Positions 28,441-39,947 of a DNA stretch of 64,000 bases are shown in pieces; the stretch's first letter is position 1; each line of letters opens with the position of its first letter. A model generated the notes under the pieces. It was given only the letters and a program-made list of their open reading frames with translations, was not told the DNA's origin and searched no databases. This DNA is from an uncultured Shimia sp. (GTDB lineage: Bacteria; Pseudomonadota; Alphaproteobacteria; Rhodobacterales; Rhodobacteraceae): NCBI RefSeq assembly GCF_947498095.1, contig NZ_CANMJE010000004.1, forward strand, positions 204,908 to 268,907, given 5' to 3'. A program made the translations under genes and the position numbers.

Positions 28441-29157
28441 ATGGATGAGTTTGACCGCATGACCGCACATCGGTTGCCAACGCCAACGCGCCCGCTGCTG
28501 GGCCTGACGGTCCTTGTGGTCGAGGACAGCCGATATGCTTGCGACGCGCTACGACTATTGTGCCTGCGCAGCGGCGCTCGGATCAGACGGGCCGACTGCC
28601 TGCGGTCCGCGCGACGTCACCTGCAGCTCTATCGCCCATCAGTTGTGATCGTCGATATGGGATTGCCAGATGGCTCAGGGGCGGAACTGATCGAGGAGCT
28701 GGCAGGCGCAACCCCGCGCGTCAGCGTGTTGCTGGGCATTTCCGGTGACAGTTTTGTCGAAGATATCGCCATCGCTGCCGGGGCCGATGGTTTCCTCAGC
28801 AAACCTTTGAATAGCCTCGCAGATTTCCAGCAAGCCGTGCTGACCCGCCTGCCCGCCGACCAACAACCATCAGGCCCCCGCGTGCTGCCGGATGATACCA
28901 TCAAACCTGATCCGGTCGCCTATCGTGATGACCTGTGCCATGCCGCTGACACGCTTTCCGAAGGCAAGCAGGACGAAGTCATTGAATATGTGGCGCAATT
29001 CCTTGCGGGCATTGCAAGGAGCGCCCAAGACATGTCACTTGCCAACGCGGCCGAAGCAATCACAAACGCCTATGCGAAAGGCAAAGTTCTGAATGCGGAT
29101 GTCGTAAGACTGAACCAGATGGTTCAAGACCGGTTAGAGCGCGAACCCGCCATCTGA
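28441..29157 (+). CDS. Response regulator receiver domain protein, no known output domain
   Basis: 238 residues. A CheY-like receiver (about 22-135) has the acidic pair Glu28-Asp29, phosphoacceptor Asp72 (IVDMGLPDGSG), Ser101 and Lys121 (LSKP). The remaining 100 residues are helical (DDLCHAADTLSEGKQDEVIEYVAQFLAGIARSAQD region) with no DNA-binding motif that I recognise. No histidine kinase is nearby, so it is an orphan regulator. A good AAGGAG ribosome-binding site precedes the ATG. Divergent from mce. Confidence 0.88.
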   Translation: MDEFDRMTAHRLPTPTRPLLGLTVLVVEDSRYACDALRLLCLRSGARIRRADCLRSARRHLQLYRPSVVIVDMGLPDGSGAELIEELAGATPRVSVLLGISGDSFVEDIAIAAGADGFLSKPLNSLADFQQAVLTRLPADQQPSGPRVLPDDTIKPDPVAYRDDLCHAADTLSEGKQDEVIEYVAQFLAGIARSAQDMSLANAAEAITNAYAKGKVLNADVVRLNQMVQDRLEREPAI

Positions 29158-29164
29158 AACAAGA

Positions 29165-29881
29165 TCAGAACAGTGAGGGATCGTCGCTGACGCGGGCCAG
29201 TTGAGTCATATCGCCCAACCGTTCAATCTGACGTCCATCTGAGTCAAAATTTGCAGGCGATAACCATACATCATAGGCCGTGGACAAGGCTGGCCAATCC
29301 TTGTCAATCGCCGCGAACCATGCGGTGTCACGATTACGGCCTTTGACCACGACATGCTGGCGGAACACGCCTTCATAGCTCAGCCCCAAACGCTGTGCAG
29401 CACGGCGCGAGGGTTTGTTCAGCGCGTCACACTTCCATTCAAATCGACGATATCCCGCCTCAAACGCCCATTTCATCAACAACACAAACGCTTCGGTCGC
29501 CGCGCGAGTCCCCTGTAGCTGTGGTGAGAGGTTGATATGCCCGGTTTCAATGCTGCCGACTTCAGGTTGGATTCGCATCAGCGTTGCCACGCCGCCCCAC
29601 GCGCCGCTGTCTTTGTCATAAATCGCATAGAAAAAAGGATCGGGTTGCTCAGCGATTGAGCGAACCCAACGGTGGTAGGCCGCAGCGGAATGAAACGGGC
29701 CATAGGGAAGATAGTCCCAAACCGCGTCCTGTCCCTCATAGGCCCGGAACAAAAGCGCGGCATGTTTCTCGGCGTTCAAAGGTTCGAGCCGGGCATACCG
29801 CCCTTCAATCACATCCTTGGATGGCACCGGAGGCGGCGTCCAGTTTTCCAGCACAGTGCCCAAAGGTCTTGCGTCTGCCAT
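29165..29881 (-). CDS. GNAT family N-acetyltransferase (RimJ/RimL-like)
   Basis: 238 residues with the acetyltransferase-3 pattern: RYARLEPLNAEKH, then GHINLSPQLQGTRAATEAF (acetyl-CoA pyrophosphate loop) and the RRFEWKCDALNKPSRRAAQRLG segment typical of this branch. Substrate unknown. Start at 29881 (MADARPLG) with GGGAG 7 bp upstream. It converges with the receiver gene with 7 bp between them. Confidence 0.88.
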   Translation of the reverse strand: MADARPLGTVLENWTPPPVPSKDVIEGRYARLEPLNAEKHAALLFRAYEGQDAVWDYLPYGPFHSAAAYHRWVRSIAEQPDPFFYAIYDKDSGAWGGVATLMRIQPEVGSIETGHINLSPQLQGTRAATEAFVLLMKWAFEAGYRRFEWKCDALNKPSRRAAQRLGLSYEGVFRQHVVVKGRNRDTAWFAAIDKDWPALSTAYDVWLSPANFDSDGRQIERLGDMTQLARVSDDPSLF

Positions 29882-29945
29882 TGTCAATCTCCCAACGCTG
29901 TGCCCAGAGTTGCACAAACTTGGTCAACTTTCCAAGACCCTGATT

Positions 29946-31172
29946 TCAAAGAAGCATATTGGGATCGTCTGCAAGGTCGAGCCCCGGGAAAACCACTCGT
30001 TCCAGATGATCGCGCGACAGGCCGAAACTGCCGCGCATTGCCCAGGCCGCCCAGCGCCGCACATCGTCCGTTGGCATCAGATCGCGGCGGTCATAAAGTG
30101 CTGCCTCAGACAGCCCGGGCCAGCGACCATAGACCTTGCCACCCCGCAACGCCCCACCAGACAAAACCATGACCCCACCCGTTCCGTGGTCTGTACCCTT
30201 GGTGCCATTTTCGCGGACCGTCCGGCCAAACTCGGTCATGGCGATGACCGTGGTCTTACCCCAGACGTTCGCCCCTACCCCGTCTTTCAATCGTAGAATG
30301 GTATCTGCCAGTTTGCTGAGAGGTTTTGCCAAGACACGGGATTGATTGGCATGTGTGTCCCAACCTCCGATGGAAAACGAGGTGATCCGCGCGTCCTGTC
30401 TCAGCTGCTGGGCTGCGAAGTCTGCAATGCGCTCGTGACTTTTGGAGCCTTTCAGGACCTTTTGATCGGCCGCCATGCCCTCCATCATGTCCTGTTCGTC
30501 GGCCATGACCACCGGATCACCATCCTGATCGGCCAGGTTCACAGCCTGCGCCATCGCTTGGGCCAGCATGGGATCATCCTGCATGGTCAATTCCATCAGC
30601 ATTAGCCCTTGCGCGCTCAGTCCGATATCCACCTCGGGTGTCCACCTTAGCACAAGAGCTGCACCACGGGTCAGCAACATGTCTTCACGTCCGATCGCAT
30701 AGGTGGTGTCTGCGGTGACGTTCGGAACCCCCTGTAACATGCGGTTCAACCACCCGTCACGCAAACCTCCTTCGCGTGAGGCCAAACCGGCCTCCAGCAA
30801 ATCCTGGCCGTCAAAATGGCTGCGCTTGTCGCGATAAGGTTGCGAGGCCGCGTGAACAAATCCCAACTCACCCGCCTGCCATAGTGGCATAAGTGGTGCG
30901 AGCGCGGGGTGCAGACCAAAATAGTTGTCCAGCGCCAGCGCCGGATCGCGTTCTGTAGCCAAACTGGGCCGTGCGTTAACGAAATCTGGATCACCCCAAG
31001 GCCGCACCGCGTCCAAGCCATCGAGCCCGCCTCTCAGGATGATGACCACCAAGCGGTTGTCCCATGGAGCCGATGCGAACGTCATAGGCGTCACCAAGGG
31101 GCTGGCGGCAAGAGAGCAACCGATTGCGGCGCTCCGCATCATGAACCCTCGACGTGACAGGATATGTGTCAT
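29946..31172 (-). CDS. DUF1501 domain-containing protein, Tat-exported
   Basis: 408 residues starting with a twin-arginine signal (SRRGFMMRSAAIG, residues 6-18). It belongs to DUF1501, a sulfatase-like alkaline-phosphatase-superfamily relative; the segment MTEFGRTVRENGTKGTDHGTGG carries the conserved Asp/His. Exported to the periplasm or beyond; substrate unknown. Lies 11 bp after the DUF1800 gene. The two families are almost always paired, so they probably act together. Confidence 0.9.
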   Translation of the reverse strand: MTHILSRRGFMMRSAAIGCSLAASPLVTPMTFASAPWDNRLVVIILRGGLDGLDAVRPWGDPDFVNARPSLATERDPALALDNYFGLHPALAPLMPLWQAGELGFVHAASQPYRDKRSHFDGQDLLEAGLASREGGLRDGWLNRMLQGVPNVTADTTYAIGREDMLLTRGAALVLRWTPEVDIGLSAQGLMLMELTMQDDPMLAQAMAQAVNLADQDGDPVVMADEQDMMEGMAADQKVLKGSKSHERIADFAAQQLRQDARITSFSIGGWDTHANQSRVLAKPLSKLADTILRLKDGVGANVWGKTTVIAMTEFGRTVRENGTKGTDHGTGGVMVLSGGALRGGKVYGRWPGLSEAALYDRRDLMPTDDVRRWAAWAMRGSFGLSRDHLERVVFPGLDLADDPNMLL

Positions 31173-31183
31173 CTCTCGCTCTC

Positions 31184-32569
31184 CTAGTGCCTCTGAAACG
31201 CCGGTGACATCAAAACAAGCGCGATGCCCTCCCGGCGGCTCTCGGCAGCCCCGGCTGCAAAGACAACCCGCTCGGGCGCATCCGGACCAAGCGCAACACG
31301 GACAAACTCGCGGGGGTCTGGCCTTGCTTGAGGAAGGATCTCAGGCAAGCTCAACGCCCATTGCGGCCGCGCGGCCAACCCTTGCGGTGAGGCCCATTGC
31401 TGATCGTCCTCGGACCAACCATCAGGGCCAGTTGCTCCCTCCCAAGGCTGCCCCATAAGGAGGAGAGGCGCCAGAAACTGCGTTTTGACATTTTTGTCTT
31501 CAAGCGCAGTGGCATCACTTTGTGCGAACCCCAACGCTCGCAAAGATGATCCTACAAATTCAACGGGTTGCTTCACATTGCCAGCGCCTTGCCAGGACAG
31601 AGTATGGGACAGCATGGCGTGATAGACCGCTGGCAAATGCCCGTCTGTATCAAGATATGCGGCTTCGATGGCTCGCACCAAAGCGTCGTCAGGCGCATCA
31701 GAGACAAAGTGCACGGCGAGCTTATGCGCAATATGCCGCGCCGTGGACGGATGTCGTGCCAAATCGCGCAGAACTGCATGGATATCCGCCAATTGCCCTT
31801 GCTGGGATCCGTACCATTTTCCCAAAACCCGCTCTGCCCCTGGCTCGGCGATTTCAGGTCGGTAGGCCAACCCAACATCAGTTTTCCATTGCAGCCCCGC
31901 AAACAGTTCCGCCAACTGGCGTACATCAGTCTGACTATATGGGCCTGCAACCCCCAGCGTGTGCAACTCAAGAACCTCTCGGGCGAGGTTTTCATTCAAA
32001 CCAAACTGTTTTGCCTGACGTTTGAGGGCAAAAGGACTGGCGGGGCCAACCGACTTCTCTTGATCCAGGAAACTGAGCATCAACGGATGTGTGACCGCCG
32101 CGATCAGCATGTCCTCGAACCGCCCTGTTAGATGAGGGCGGATTGCGCTTTCGGCATAGGGGGCCGACGAATAGCGAAGCGCCTGCCTCTTGCCTTTGGC
32201 CGTAAAGTGATCGGCCCAGAAAAACGCCAATCTCTCGCGAAACCCCGCATCCGTTGAACTACGACGTAGCATGGATTGCACAAGCCAATGCCTCTGATCC
32301 ACAGCACTCGCGCGCAAAAACACACGAAGCTGTTTTCGAAGCTCTTGAGCCTTATCCGGTCCGTTCTTTGCCCGAATTTTCTTGCGCGCCTCGCCCAGCA
32401 CTAAAACACGCGTCAGATAGTGGTCAAAACTTGCAATCGGATACTGGGTTTCTACGTGACTGGGTTGGCTCGTGCCATCCAGAATCTCCGCAATCGTTTC
32501 TGGCGGCCTGACCACAGGAGATAGCCCACATCCAAAGCGGGTTTCCGCAATGATCGGATCAAAAGCCAC
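31184..32569 (-). CDS. DUF1800 domain-containing protein
   Basis: About 461 residues. DUF1800 signatures include the N-terminal AETRFGCGLSP, RLAFFWADHFT, and GLNENLAREVLELHTLGV (conserved Asn-Glu-Asn...Arg-Glu...Glu-Leu-His-Thr). The GTG start at 32569 follows AAGGGCGG and gives a normal N-terminus; ATG 32602 lacks a ribosome-binding site. No signal peptide is visible. The DUF1501 gene follows after 11 bp, so this is a two-gene operon. Function unknown. Confidence 0.88.
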   Translation of the reverse strand: MAFDPIIAETRFGCGLSPVVRPPETIAEILDGTSQPSHVETQYPIASFDHYLTRVLVLGEARKKIRAKNGPDKAQELRKQLRVFLRASAVDQRHWLVQSMLRRSSTDAGFRERLAFFWADHFTAKGKRQALRYSSAPYAESAIRPHLTGRFEDMLIAAVTHPLMLSFLDQEKSVGPASPFALKRQAKQFGLNENLAREVLELHTLGVAGPYSQTDVRQLAELFAGLQWKTDVGLAYRPEIAEPGAERVLGKWYGSQQGQLADIHAVLRDLARHPSTARHIAHKLAVHFVSDAPDDALVRAIEAAYLDTDGHLPAVYHAMLSHTLSWQGAGNVKQPVEFVGSSLRALGFAQSDATALEDKNVKTQFLAPLLLMGQPWEGATGPDGWSEDDQQWASPQGLAARPQWALSLPEILPQARPDPREFVRVALGPDAPERVVFAAGAAESRREGIALVLMSPAFQRH

Positions 32570-32660
32570 GTGACCGCCCTTTCGTTTACGCCTACCACCC
32601 ATTCTAACGCAGGATAGGCTGCTTTGGTGGTCACATCCACGACATTGGCCAAAACGTGCG

Positions 32661-32694
32661 AAAACAAAAAAGGGCCGCCAGTCTGGCAGCCCTT
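32661..32694 (-). terminator. Rho-independent terminator after aspS
   Basis: AAGGGCtGCCA-gact-TGGCgGCCCTT stem with a TTTTTGTTTT tail read on the minus strand, 20 bp past the aspS stop. Very strong. Confidence 0.92.
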
Positions 32695-32713
32695 ACAATG
32701 GATTTTTGATCGC

Positions 32714-34564
32714 CTAGTCTTGCGGGATGACCCGCAGTCCCAGCTCCATCAACTGATCCGAGGTCGGATCAGAAGGCGCGTTCATCATCAGGTCTTCGGC
32801 GCGCTGGTTCATCGGGAACATCACCACTTCACGAATGTTCTGCTGATCGGCGAGCAGCATGACGATGCGGTCGACACCGGCAGCACAGCCACCGTGCGGC
32901 GGCGCGCCGTATTTAAAGGCGTTGACCATGCCACCGAAACGCTTGCGCACTTCGTCTTCGCCGTAACCGGCAATCTCAAACGCCTTGAACATAATCTCTG
33001 GCTTGTGGTTCCGGATCGCACCGGACACCAGTTCATAGCCGTTACAAGCAAGGTCATATTGGAAGCCTGTCGCCGAAAGCGGATCGTTTTCCAAAATATC
33101 CATGCCGCCCTGTGGCATCGAGAACGGGTTGTGGTCGAAGTCGACCGCGCCGGTTTCCTCGTCTTTCTGGAAGATCGGGAAGTCGACAATCCATGCGAAA
33201 GCAAAGCGGTCTTCGTCCAGGAGCTTCAACTCTTTGCCAATCACGTCGCGGGCACGGCCTGCAACGCCTTCGAAAGCTTTGGGTTTGCCGCCAAGGAAGA
33301 AGGCCGCGTCGCCGACACCCAGACCCAGTTGCTGACGGATGGCTTCGGTGCGCTCGGGGCCGATGTTCTTGGCCAGTGGGCCTGCAGCTTCCATGCCACC
33401 GGGGACTTCACCGGATTTCAATTTGGCCTGCGCTTCCTTAACCGGAATACCCAGTTCCTGCGCCACGCTATCGGCAGTCTTATCGCGCCAGAAGATATAG
33501 CCCATGCCGGGCAGACCCTGTTCTTGCGCGAATTTGTTCATACGGTCGCAGAACTTGCGACCACCGCCGGTTGGGGCGGGAATGGCGCGCACTTCGGTGC
33601 CTTCCTGCTCAAGCAGTTTGGCAAAGATCGCAAAGCCCGAGCCACGGAAGTGTTCGGAGACTTCCTGCATTTTGATCGGGTTGCGCAGGTCGGGTTTGTC
33701 GGTGCCGTACCACTTGGCGGCATCGGCATAGGAAATTTGCGGCCACTCCTGATCGACCTTGCGGCCTTCGCCGAACTCTTCAAACACGCCTTGCAGCACC
33801 GGCTGGATCGTGTCGAACACGTCCTGTTGGGTAACAAAGGACATCTCCATGTCGAGCTGGTAGAAGTCGGTCGGCGAGCGGTCGGCGCGCGGGTCTTCGT
33901 CGCGGAAGCACGGCGCGATTTGGAAATACTTGTCGAACCCTGCGACCATCATCAGCTGTTTGAACTGCTGCGGGGCCTGAGGCAGGGCATAGAACTTGCC
34001 CGGATGCAGACGCGAGGGCACGAGGAAGTCGCGCGCACCTTCGGGGCTGGAAGCCGTGATAATCGGTGTCTGATACTCGCGGAAATCCTGCTCCCACATG
34101 CGTTTGCGCATCGACATCACAACGTCCGAGCGCAGTTTCATGTTGTCTTGCATGATATCGCGGCGCAGATCGAGGAAGCGGTACTTCAGGCGGGTTTCTT
34201 CGGGGTATTCCTGATCGCCAAACACCATCAGCGGCAATTCATCCGCGGCGCCCAGCACTTCGAGATCACGAACGAACACTTCGATTTCACCGGTCGGAAG
34301 CTTGGGGTTGATCAGGTCTTCATCGCGGGCCTTCACATTGCCGTCGATGCGAATGCACCATTCCGAGCGCACCTTTTCCATCTCGGCAAAAACCGGGCTA
34401 TCGGGGTCACACAAAACCTGCGTCATGCCATAGTGGTCGCGCAAGTCGATGAACAGGATGCCACCATGATCTCGGATACGGTGTACCCAACCCGAAAGGC
34501 GCACGGTGTCGCCGACGTTGGATTTGTTCAGATCGGCGCAAGTATGGCTGCGAAAAGCGTGCAT
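32714..34564 (-). CDS. aspS: Aspartyl-tRNA synthetase
   Basis: 616 residues, bacterial class II AspRS. It has an N-terminal OB-fold anticodon-binding domain ([15 protein letters not shown]), motif 2 ([26 protein letters not shown] region), the bacterial GAD insertion in the middle, and motif 3 GVDRIVMLL near the C-terminus. ATG 34564 is preferred (MHAFRSHTC, the family start) with GAGGGAG upstream. Alphaproteobacteria usually have the non-discriminating form acting with GatCAB; this cannot be settled by eye. Monocistronic, ending in a strong terminator. Confidence 0.96.
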   Translation of the reverse strand: MHAFRSHTCADLNKSNVGDTVRLSGWVHRIRDHGGILFIDLRDHYGMTQVLCDPDSPVFAEMEKVRSEWCIRIDGNVKARDEDLINPKLPTGEIEVFVRDLEVLGAADELPLMVFGDQEYPEETRLKYRFLDLRRDIMQDNMKLRSDVVMSMRKRMWEQDFREYQTPIITASSPEGARDFLVPSRLHPGKFYALPQAPQQFKQLMMVAGFDKYFQIAPCFRDEDPRADRSPTDFYQLDMEMSFVTQQDVFDTIQPVLQGVFEEFGEGRKVDQEWPQISYADAAKWYGTDKPDLRNPIKMQEVSEHFRGSGFAIFAKLLEQEGTEVRAIPAPTGGGRKFCDRMNKFAQEQGLPGMGYIFWRDKTADSVAQELGIPVKEAQAKLKSGEVPGGMEAAGPLAKNIGPERTEAIRQQLGLGVGDAAFFLGGKPKAFEGVAGRARDVIGKELKLLDEDRFAFAWIVDFPIFQKDEETGAVDFDHNPFSMPQGGMDILENDPLSATGFQYDLACNGYELVSGAIRNHKPEIMFKAFEIAGYGEDEVRKRFGGMVNAFKYGAPPHGGCAAGVDRIVMLLADQQNIREVVMFPMNQRAEDLMMNAPSDPTSDQLMELGLRVIPQD

Positions 34565-34668
34565 GATAGCTCCCTCGGACGGGTGAAGTGTGAAGTCGCG
34601 CCGATACACCTCTTTAGGGGGGCAAAGTCAAGGGAGGTTGGGTCGAAGTTGCCGCAAAGGCGGTGATT

Positions 34669-35319
34669 TCAGCGCTTAAGCCGGACTGGGATCAACCCGC
34701 GCAAGGAATTCCCCACATGAATGGCCTTGGCCGATTGCAGCATGGGCAGGTCGATGACGCCTTCTTGTACGTCCCCGGTCTCGAGCAAAGACTGACGTAA
34801 GACACCCGGCAAAAGCCCGCAGGACAGGTGCGGTGTGACCCTTGCCCCTGTTTCCAGTGTGACAAAGAGATTGGTGATTGTGCCTTCACACAGCTCACCG
34901 TGCTCATTGAGAAATAACAGCTCATCCACGCCCTGCGGCAATTCCTTGCGCGCCAGATCATAAACCGCGCGCTGCGTGGTTTTGTAACGCAACCAAGGAT
35001 CGTCCGAGTGCAGGGGTTGATCCGCAATGGCGACGTGCCAGATCGCGGCGGTCTGAGATGAGAGTTCCGCCGTGGTGATTTCACTGGCACCGTCCTCAGA
35101 CAGCGTTAGTCGACACCGCAAGTCAATTTGCCCACTCAAAGCCATAATGCAGGCCTGAAGCGCTTGGGCGTCGACTGGAAAGCCCATAACGCGCGCGGAT
35201 CGCTCTAGCCGTGCCAAATGCAAATCCAATCGGGGCACCGATTGCGTCGCCGCGCAAAACCGAAAGGTTTCGATCAGGCGGGTTCCGGCAGGAATTGGCG
35301 CGCGAAACGGGCTTTCCAT
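34669..35319 (-). CDS. pabC: Aminotransferase class IV, aminodeoxychorismate lyase-like
   Basis: 216 residues, PLP fold type IV. The Schiff-base Lys is in WLRYKTTQR, and the later EGTITNLFV segment and GLLPGVLRQSLLE are typical of PabC. It releases pyruvate from aminodeoxychorismate to give p-aminobenzoate for folate. It is shorter than E. coli PabC (269) because the N-terminal segment is reduced, as in many alphaproteobacteria. It overlaps the 3' end of pabB by 46 bp, with GAGGAAGCTCT before the start, so the two are translationally coupled. Confidence 0.87.
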   Translation of the reverse strand: MESPFRAPIPAGTRLIETFRFCAATQSVPRLDLHLARLERSARVMGFPVDAQALQACIMALSGQIDLRCRLTLSEDGASEITTAELSSQTAAIWHVAIADQPLHSDDPWLRYKTTQRAVYDLARKELPQGVDELLFLNEHGELCEGTITNLFVTLETGARVTPHLSCGLLPGVLRQSLLETGDVQEGVIDLPMLQSAKAIHVGNSLRGLIPVRLKR

Positions 35320-36398
35320 AGAGCTTCCTCAAATTCTGATGTGGCTGTGCTGTCCCACACAACACCCCCGCCTACGTTCAACGTGGCGGTGTCATCTTCG
35401 ATCATCAGGGTGCGAATGGCGACGTTGAATTCGGATCTGCCGTCTGGCGCGGCCCATCCGATCGTCCCACAATAAATGTCGCGCGGCCATGGCTCTAAGT
35501 CGTTCAGGATTTCCATGGCGCGCAACTTGGGCGCTCCAGTGATCGACCCGCAGGGGAAAAGTGCGCGGAAGATGTCGGACAGGGTTGCATCCTGTTTCAA
35601 TTGGGCTGCGACGGTTGAAACCATCTGGTGCACCGTCGCGTAGGTCTCAATCCTGAACAGATCGGGCACATGCACGCTGCCTGCCATAGCGACGCGACTG
35701 ATGTCATTGCGCAAAAGATCAACGATCATAAGGTTCTCAGCGCGATTTTTCTCATCCTGAACCAACCAGAGTTTGCGACGTGCGTCCTCTTGCGGATCAA
35801 TGGAACGGGGTTGCGTGCCTTTCATGGGGCGGGTCTCGATGCGCCCGGACGTATCCGTGCGGAAAAACAATTCCGGAGAGCGGCTCAGAAAGGTCGGAAG
35901 CCCCGGCTGCTGGATGTAGGCGCCATGGCCGACCGGTTGTCGCCGCGCCAGCGCATTGTAGAGCGACAAGGGATCGCCACGAAAGGCGGCTCGCATCGGA
36001 AACGTCAGGTTGGCCTGATAGATGTCGCCCTGCCCGATCAGGTCGCGCACTTTTTGAAAGGCTTGCTCATAGGCCAAGCTGCTCCAATTGGCGGCAAAGC
36101 TTCCAAGGTCAAAAGGCAATTCATGAAACTGCGGGATGATTTCGGGCGCATCAAAGGCTCCGAAACAGATCAGAGGAACGCGCCGATGTGCCGGCATTCT
36201 CTTTGAAAGACGCGGCTCCAGCGCATAGCCCATCTCATAACTGGCATATCCCGCCAGCCAGAAACCGTCCTGCCGCGTCTGGTCCAGGCGCTCAAGTGCT
36301 GCGGGGACATCCGCTTGAGTTTCGGCTACGATAAACCTCTTGGCAGCATGAAAAAACATGCCGCCTTGCCGTGGTCCCTGATCAAAACGAATCTCCAA
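35274..36398 (-). CDS. pabB: Aminodeoxychorismate synthase component I
   Basis: 374 residues of the chorismate-binding family. The segment RPMKGTQPR carries the catalytic Lys that distinguishes PabB from anthranilate synthase, and CGSITGAPKLRAMEI and MIVDLLRNDISRV are conserved. With a glutamine amidotransferase it converts chorismate to 4-amino-4-deoxychorismate. Shorter than E. coli PabB (453), lacking part of the N-terminal subdomain. It is divergent from carB across a 192-bp gap that must hold both promoters. Operon partner pabC overlaps it by 46 bp. Confidence 0.92.
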   Translation of the reverse strand: MEIRFDQGPRQGGMFFHAAKRFIVAETQADVPAALERLDQTRQDGFWLAGYASYEMGYALEPRLSKRMPAHRRVPLICFGAFDAPEIIPQFHELPFDLGSFAANWSSLAYEQAFQKVRDLIGQGDIYQANLTFPMRAAFRGDPLSLYNALARRQPVGHGAYIQQPGLPTFLSRSPELFFRTDTSGRIETRPMKGTQPRSIDPQEDARRKLWLVQDEKNRAENLMIVDLLRNDISRVAMAGSVHVPDLFRIETYATVHQMVSTVAAQLKQDATLSDIFRALFPCGSITGAPKLRAMEILNDLEPWPRDIYCGTIGWAAPDGRSEFNVAIRTLMIEDDTATLNVGGGVVWDSTATSEFEEALWKARFARQFLPEPA

Positions 36399-36590
36399 CG
36401 AAGCCCCCGATTAAGAATCTGCGTTTTGTGTAGGCTGATCTGCGAAAATGCCTATATTGGAAAGCGGCAATTTGTGTCACTGAACCGATCCCCCTTGCAC
36501 CTTGCCCCGCGATAGTTATAACCCACGACAATTTGCGATTTCGGGCGACTCCCTCTCTGCTGCGGCTCGCCCCTGAACCCGAGGTCTGCC

Positions 36591-39500
36591 ATGCCCAAAA
36601 GAACCGACATCTCCTCGATCATGATCATCGGGGCTGGTCCCATTGTGATTGGACAAGCCTGCGAATTTGATTACTCGGGCGCTCAAGCCTGTAAGGCGCT
36701 GCGCGAGGAGGGTTACCGGGTGGTTCTGGTCAACTCGAACCCGGCCACAATCATGACCGACCCGGAACTGGCAGACGCAACGTACATCGAACCGATCACG
36801 CCCGAAGTGGTGGCCAAGATCATCGAGAAAGAGCGCCCCGACGCACTATTGCCGACAATGGGTGGGCAGACGGGCCTAAACACCTCGCTCGCGCTGGAAG
36901 AAATGGGCGTTCTGGACAAGTTCGGCGTTGAGATGATCGGTGCCAAGCGGGGCGCGATCGAAATGGCCGAAGACCGCAAGCTGTTCCGCGAAGCGATGGA
37001 TCGCCTTGGTATTGAGAACCCGCGCGCCTCGATCGTGACGGCTCCGAAGAAGGACAATGGCGAGGACGATCTGGACGAAGGCATCCGATTGGCGTTGGAG
37101 GAACTGGAAGACATTGGTCTGCCTGCCATTATTCGCCCGGCCTTTACGATGGGCGGCACCGGCGGTGGGGTTGCCTATAACCGCGAAGATTACATCCACT
37201 TTTGCCGCACCGGCATGGACGCCAGCCCGGTCAACCAGATCCTGATCGACGAAAGCCTGCTGGGTTGGAAAGAGTTTGAGATGGAGGTTGTGCGCGACAA
37301 GGCCGACAACGCCATTATCGTCTGTTCCATCGAAAACGTTGACCCGATGGGCGTGCACACCGGGGACTCGATCACAGTGGCCCCTGCCCTAACGCTGACT
37401 GACAAAGAATACCAGATCATGCGCAACCACTCGATCGCGGTTCTGCGCGAGATTGGCGTGGAGACAGGCGGATCGAACGTACAGTGGGCCGTGAACCCCG
37501 CAGATGGCCGCATGGTTGTGATTGAGATGAACCCGCGGGTGTCACGCTCGTCCGCGCTGGCTTCGAAGGCAACGGGCTTCCCGATTGCAAAAATTGCCGC
37601 GAAACTGGCCGTTGGCTTTACGTTGGACGAGCTGGACAACGACATCACCAAGGTGACACCTGCGTCGTTCGAACCCAGCATCGACTATGTCGTCACCAAG
37701 ATCCCGAAATTTGCCTTTGAAAAGTTCCCGGGATCTGAGCCTTATCTGACCACAGCAATGAAATCTGTGGGTGAGGCCATGTCGATTGGCCGGACGATCC
37801 ACGAAAGCCTGCAAAAAGCACTGGCCTCGATGGAATCAGGCCTGACCGGTTTTGACGAAATCGAGATCAAAGGCGCACCGGACAAGGCCGCCGTTATCAA
37901 GGCGATCAGCCAGCAGACTCCAGATCGGATGCGCACCATCGCGCAAGCCATGCGCCACGGGCTGACCGACGACGAAATCCACAATGTCACGATGTTCGAC
38001 CCGTGGTTCTTGTCGCGCATCCGCGAGATCGTCGACACCGAGGCATATGTGCGAGAACACGGGCTGCCCTCGGATGAGCGCGGCCTGCGCAAGCTGAAGA
38101 TGATGGGCTTTACCGACGCGCGACTGGCACATCTCACCGGCTACAGCGAACGCGATATCCGAAACAAACGGGTCAACGCAGGCGTCACCGCCGTCTTCAA
38201 ACGCATCGACACCTGTGCCGCCGAGTTCGAGGCGCAGACGCCTTATATGTACTCGACCTATGAAGCCCCGATGATGGGTGACGTCGAATGCGAAGCCCGC
38301 CCCAGCGACCGCAAGAAAGTCGTCATTCTGGGCGGTGGTCCGAACCGGATCGGCCAGGGGATCGAGTTTGACTACTGCTGCTGTCACGCCTGCTACGCGC
38401 TGACCGATGCGGGTTACGAGACCATCATGGTCAACTGTAACCCCGAGACCGTGTCGACGGACTATGACACCTCGGACCGCTTGTATTTTGAGCCGCTGAC
38501 CTTTGAACACGTGATGGAGATCCTGCGCGTAGAACAGGAAAACGGCACGCTGCACGGCGTAATCGTGCAGTTCGGCGGTCAGACCCCTCTGAAACTCGCC
38601 AACGCGTTGCATGACGAGGGCATTCCGATCCTCGGCACCACGCCAGACGCCATCGATTTGGCCGAAGACCGTGAACGCTTCCAGGCGCTGGTGAATGAGC
38701 TGGGGCTCAAGCAACCCAAGAACGGCATTGCCTCCACCGACGCCGAAGCGCTTCATATTGCAGAAGAAATCGGCTTTCCGCTGGTGATCCGCCCATCTTA
38801 TGTTCTGGGTGGCCGCGCCATGGAAATCGTGCGCGACATGGCGCAACTGGAACGCTACATCGCTGAAGCAGTTGTGGTGTCGGGCGACAGCCCAGTTCTG
38901 CTCGACAGCTATCTGGCTGGCGCAGTAGAGCTGGACGTAGACGCCTTGTGTGACGGCAAAGACGTGCATATCGCAGGCATCATGCAGCACATCGAAGAGG
39001 CTGGCGTGCACTCGGGCGACAGCGCCTGTTCGCTGCCGCCCTACTCGCTAGAAGCCGAGATGATAGACCGGATCAAGGAACAGTCTGTCGCGCTGGCGCT
39101 GGCTCTGAATGTCGTTGGCCTGATGAACGTACAGTTCGCGATCAAGGACGATGAGATTTACCTGATCGAAGTAAACCCGCGCGCCTCGCGTACGGTGCCC
39201 TTCGTGGCGAAGGCAACTGACAGCGCGATTGCCTCGATTGCCGCGCGCTTGATGGCCGGAGAGCCCCTGTCGAACTTCCCGTTGCGTGCGCCCTATTCTG
39301 AAGGTGCCGACATTACGACACCGCAGCCCATTGCTGACCAGATGACCCTCGCAGACCCGATCATGCCCTGGTACTCGGTTAAAGAGGCCGTGATGCCGTT
39401 CAACCGCTTTCCTGGTGTCGATACGATCCTTGGGCCGGAAATGCGCTCAACCGGAGAAGTCATGGGCTGGGATCGGTCCTTTGCCCGCGCCTTTCTCAAG

Positions 39501-39923
39501 GCACAACTGGGCGCGGGGATGATCCTGCCGACCGGTGGCAAAGCGTTCATCTCGATCAAGGATGCGGACAAAACCGATCAAATGGTAGAAGCCGCTCACA
39601 CGTTGACAGGCATGGGCTTTGACATTGTCGCCACCTCGGGCACGGCCAAATGGCTCAGCGAGCAAGGTGTGGCCTGCAAACGCGTCAATAAGGTCTACGA
39701 AGGCCGCCCAAACATCGTGGATGAGTTGAAAAACGGTGATGTCTCGTTGGTGATGAACACCACCGAAGGGGCGCAGGCGGTCAATGACAGCCGTGAAATC
39801 CGCTCGGTCGCCTTGATGGACAGAATCCCCTATTTCACCACCGCCGCAGCCAGCCACGCCGCTGCCCGCGCCATGAAAGCGCGCGAAGAAGGTGAGATCG
39901 AGGTCCGCAGCCTGCAGGGCTGA
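36591..39923 (+). CDS. carB: Carbamoyl-phosphate synthase large subunit
   Basis: 1110 residues. Two homologous halves each start with the ATP-grasp pre-domain ([37 protein letters not shown]) and contain an ATP-grasp domain. The C-terminal methylglyoxal-synthase-like domain follows (about 960-1100). It makes carbamoyl phosphate for arginine and pyrimidine synthesis, supplying argF in this same window. carA is not adjacent. A strong hairpin terminator follows 25 bp after the stop. Confidence 0.97.
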   Translation: MPKRTDISSIMIIGAGPIVIGQACEFDYSGAQACKALREEGYRVVLVNSNPATIMTDPELADATYIEPITPEVVAKIIEKERPDALLPTMGGQTGLNTSLALEEMGVLDKFGVEMIGAKRGAIEMAEDRKLFREAMDRLGIENPRASIVTAPKKDNGEDDLDEGIRLALEELEDIGLPAIIRPAFTMGGTGGGVAYNREDYIHFCRTGMDASPVNQILIDESLLGWKEFEMEVVRDKADNAIIVCSIENVDPMGVHTGDSITVAPALTLTDKEYQIMRNHSIAVLREIGVETGGSNVQWAVNPADGRMVVIEMNPRVSRSSALASKATGFPIAKIAAKLAVGFTLDELDNDITKVTPASFEPSIDYVVTKIPKFAFEKFPGSEPYLTTAMKSVGEAMSIGRTIHESLQKALASMESGLTGFDEIEIKGAPDKAAVIKAISQQTPDRMRTIAQAMRHGLTDDEIHNVTMFDPWFLSRIREIVDTEAYVREHGLPSDERGLRKLKMMGFTDARLAHLTGYSERDIRNKRVNAGVTAVFKRIDTCAAEFEAQTPYMYSTYEAPMMGDVECEARPSDRKKVVILGGGPNRIGQGIEFDYCCCHACYALTDAGYETIMVNCNPETVSTDYDTSDRLYFEPLTFEHVMEILRVEQENGTLHGVIVQFGGQTPLKLANALHDEGIPILGTTPDAIDLAEDRERFQALVNELGLKQPKNGIASTDAEALHIAEEIGFPLVIRPSYVLGGRAMEIVRDMAQLERYIAEAVVVSGDSPVLLDSYLAGAVELDVDALCDGKDVHIAGIMQHIEEAGVHSGDSACSLPPYSLEAEMIDRIKEQSVALALALNVVGLMNVQFAIKDDEIYLIEVNPRASRTVPFVAKATDSAIASIAARLMAGEPLSNFPLRAPYSEGADITTPQPIADQMTLADPIMPWYSVKEAVMPFNRFPGVDTILGPEMRSTGEVMGWDRSFARAFLKAQLGAGMILPTGGKAFISIKDADKTDQMVEAAHTLTGMGFDIVATSGTAKWLSEQGVACKRVNKVYEGRPNIVDELKNGDVSLVMNTTEGAQAVNDSREIRSVALMDRIPYFTTAAASHAAARAMKAREEGEIEVRSLQG

Positions 39924-39947
39924 TGCCACCTCTGACGTTTTGGATGC

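Noticed and set aside
32624..34666. 680-codon plus-strand open frame opposite aspS
   Set aside because: It is the mirror of a clear aspartyl-tRNA synthetase gene; high third-position GC keeps the opposite frame open. No domain is visible.
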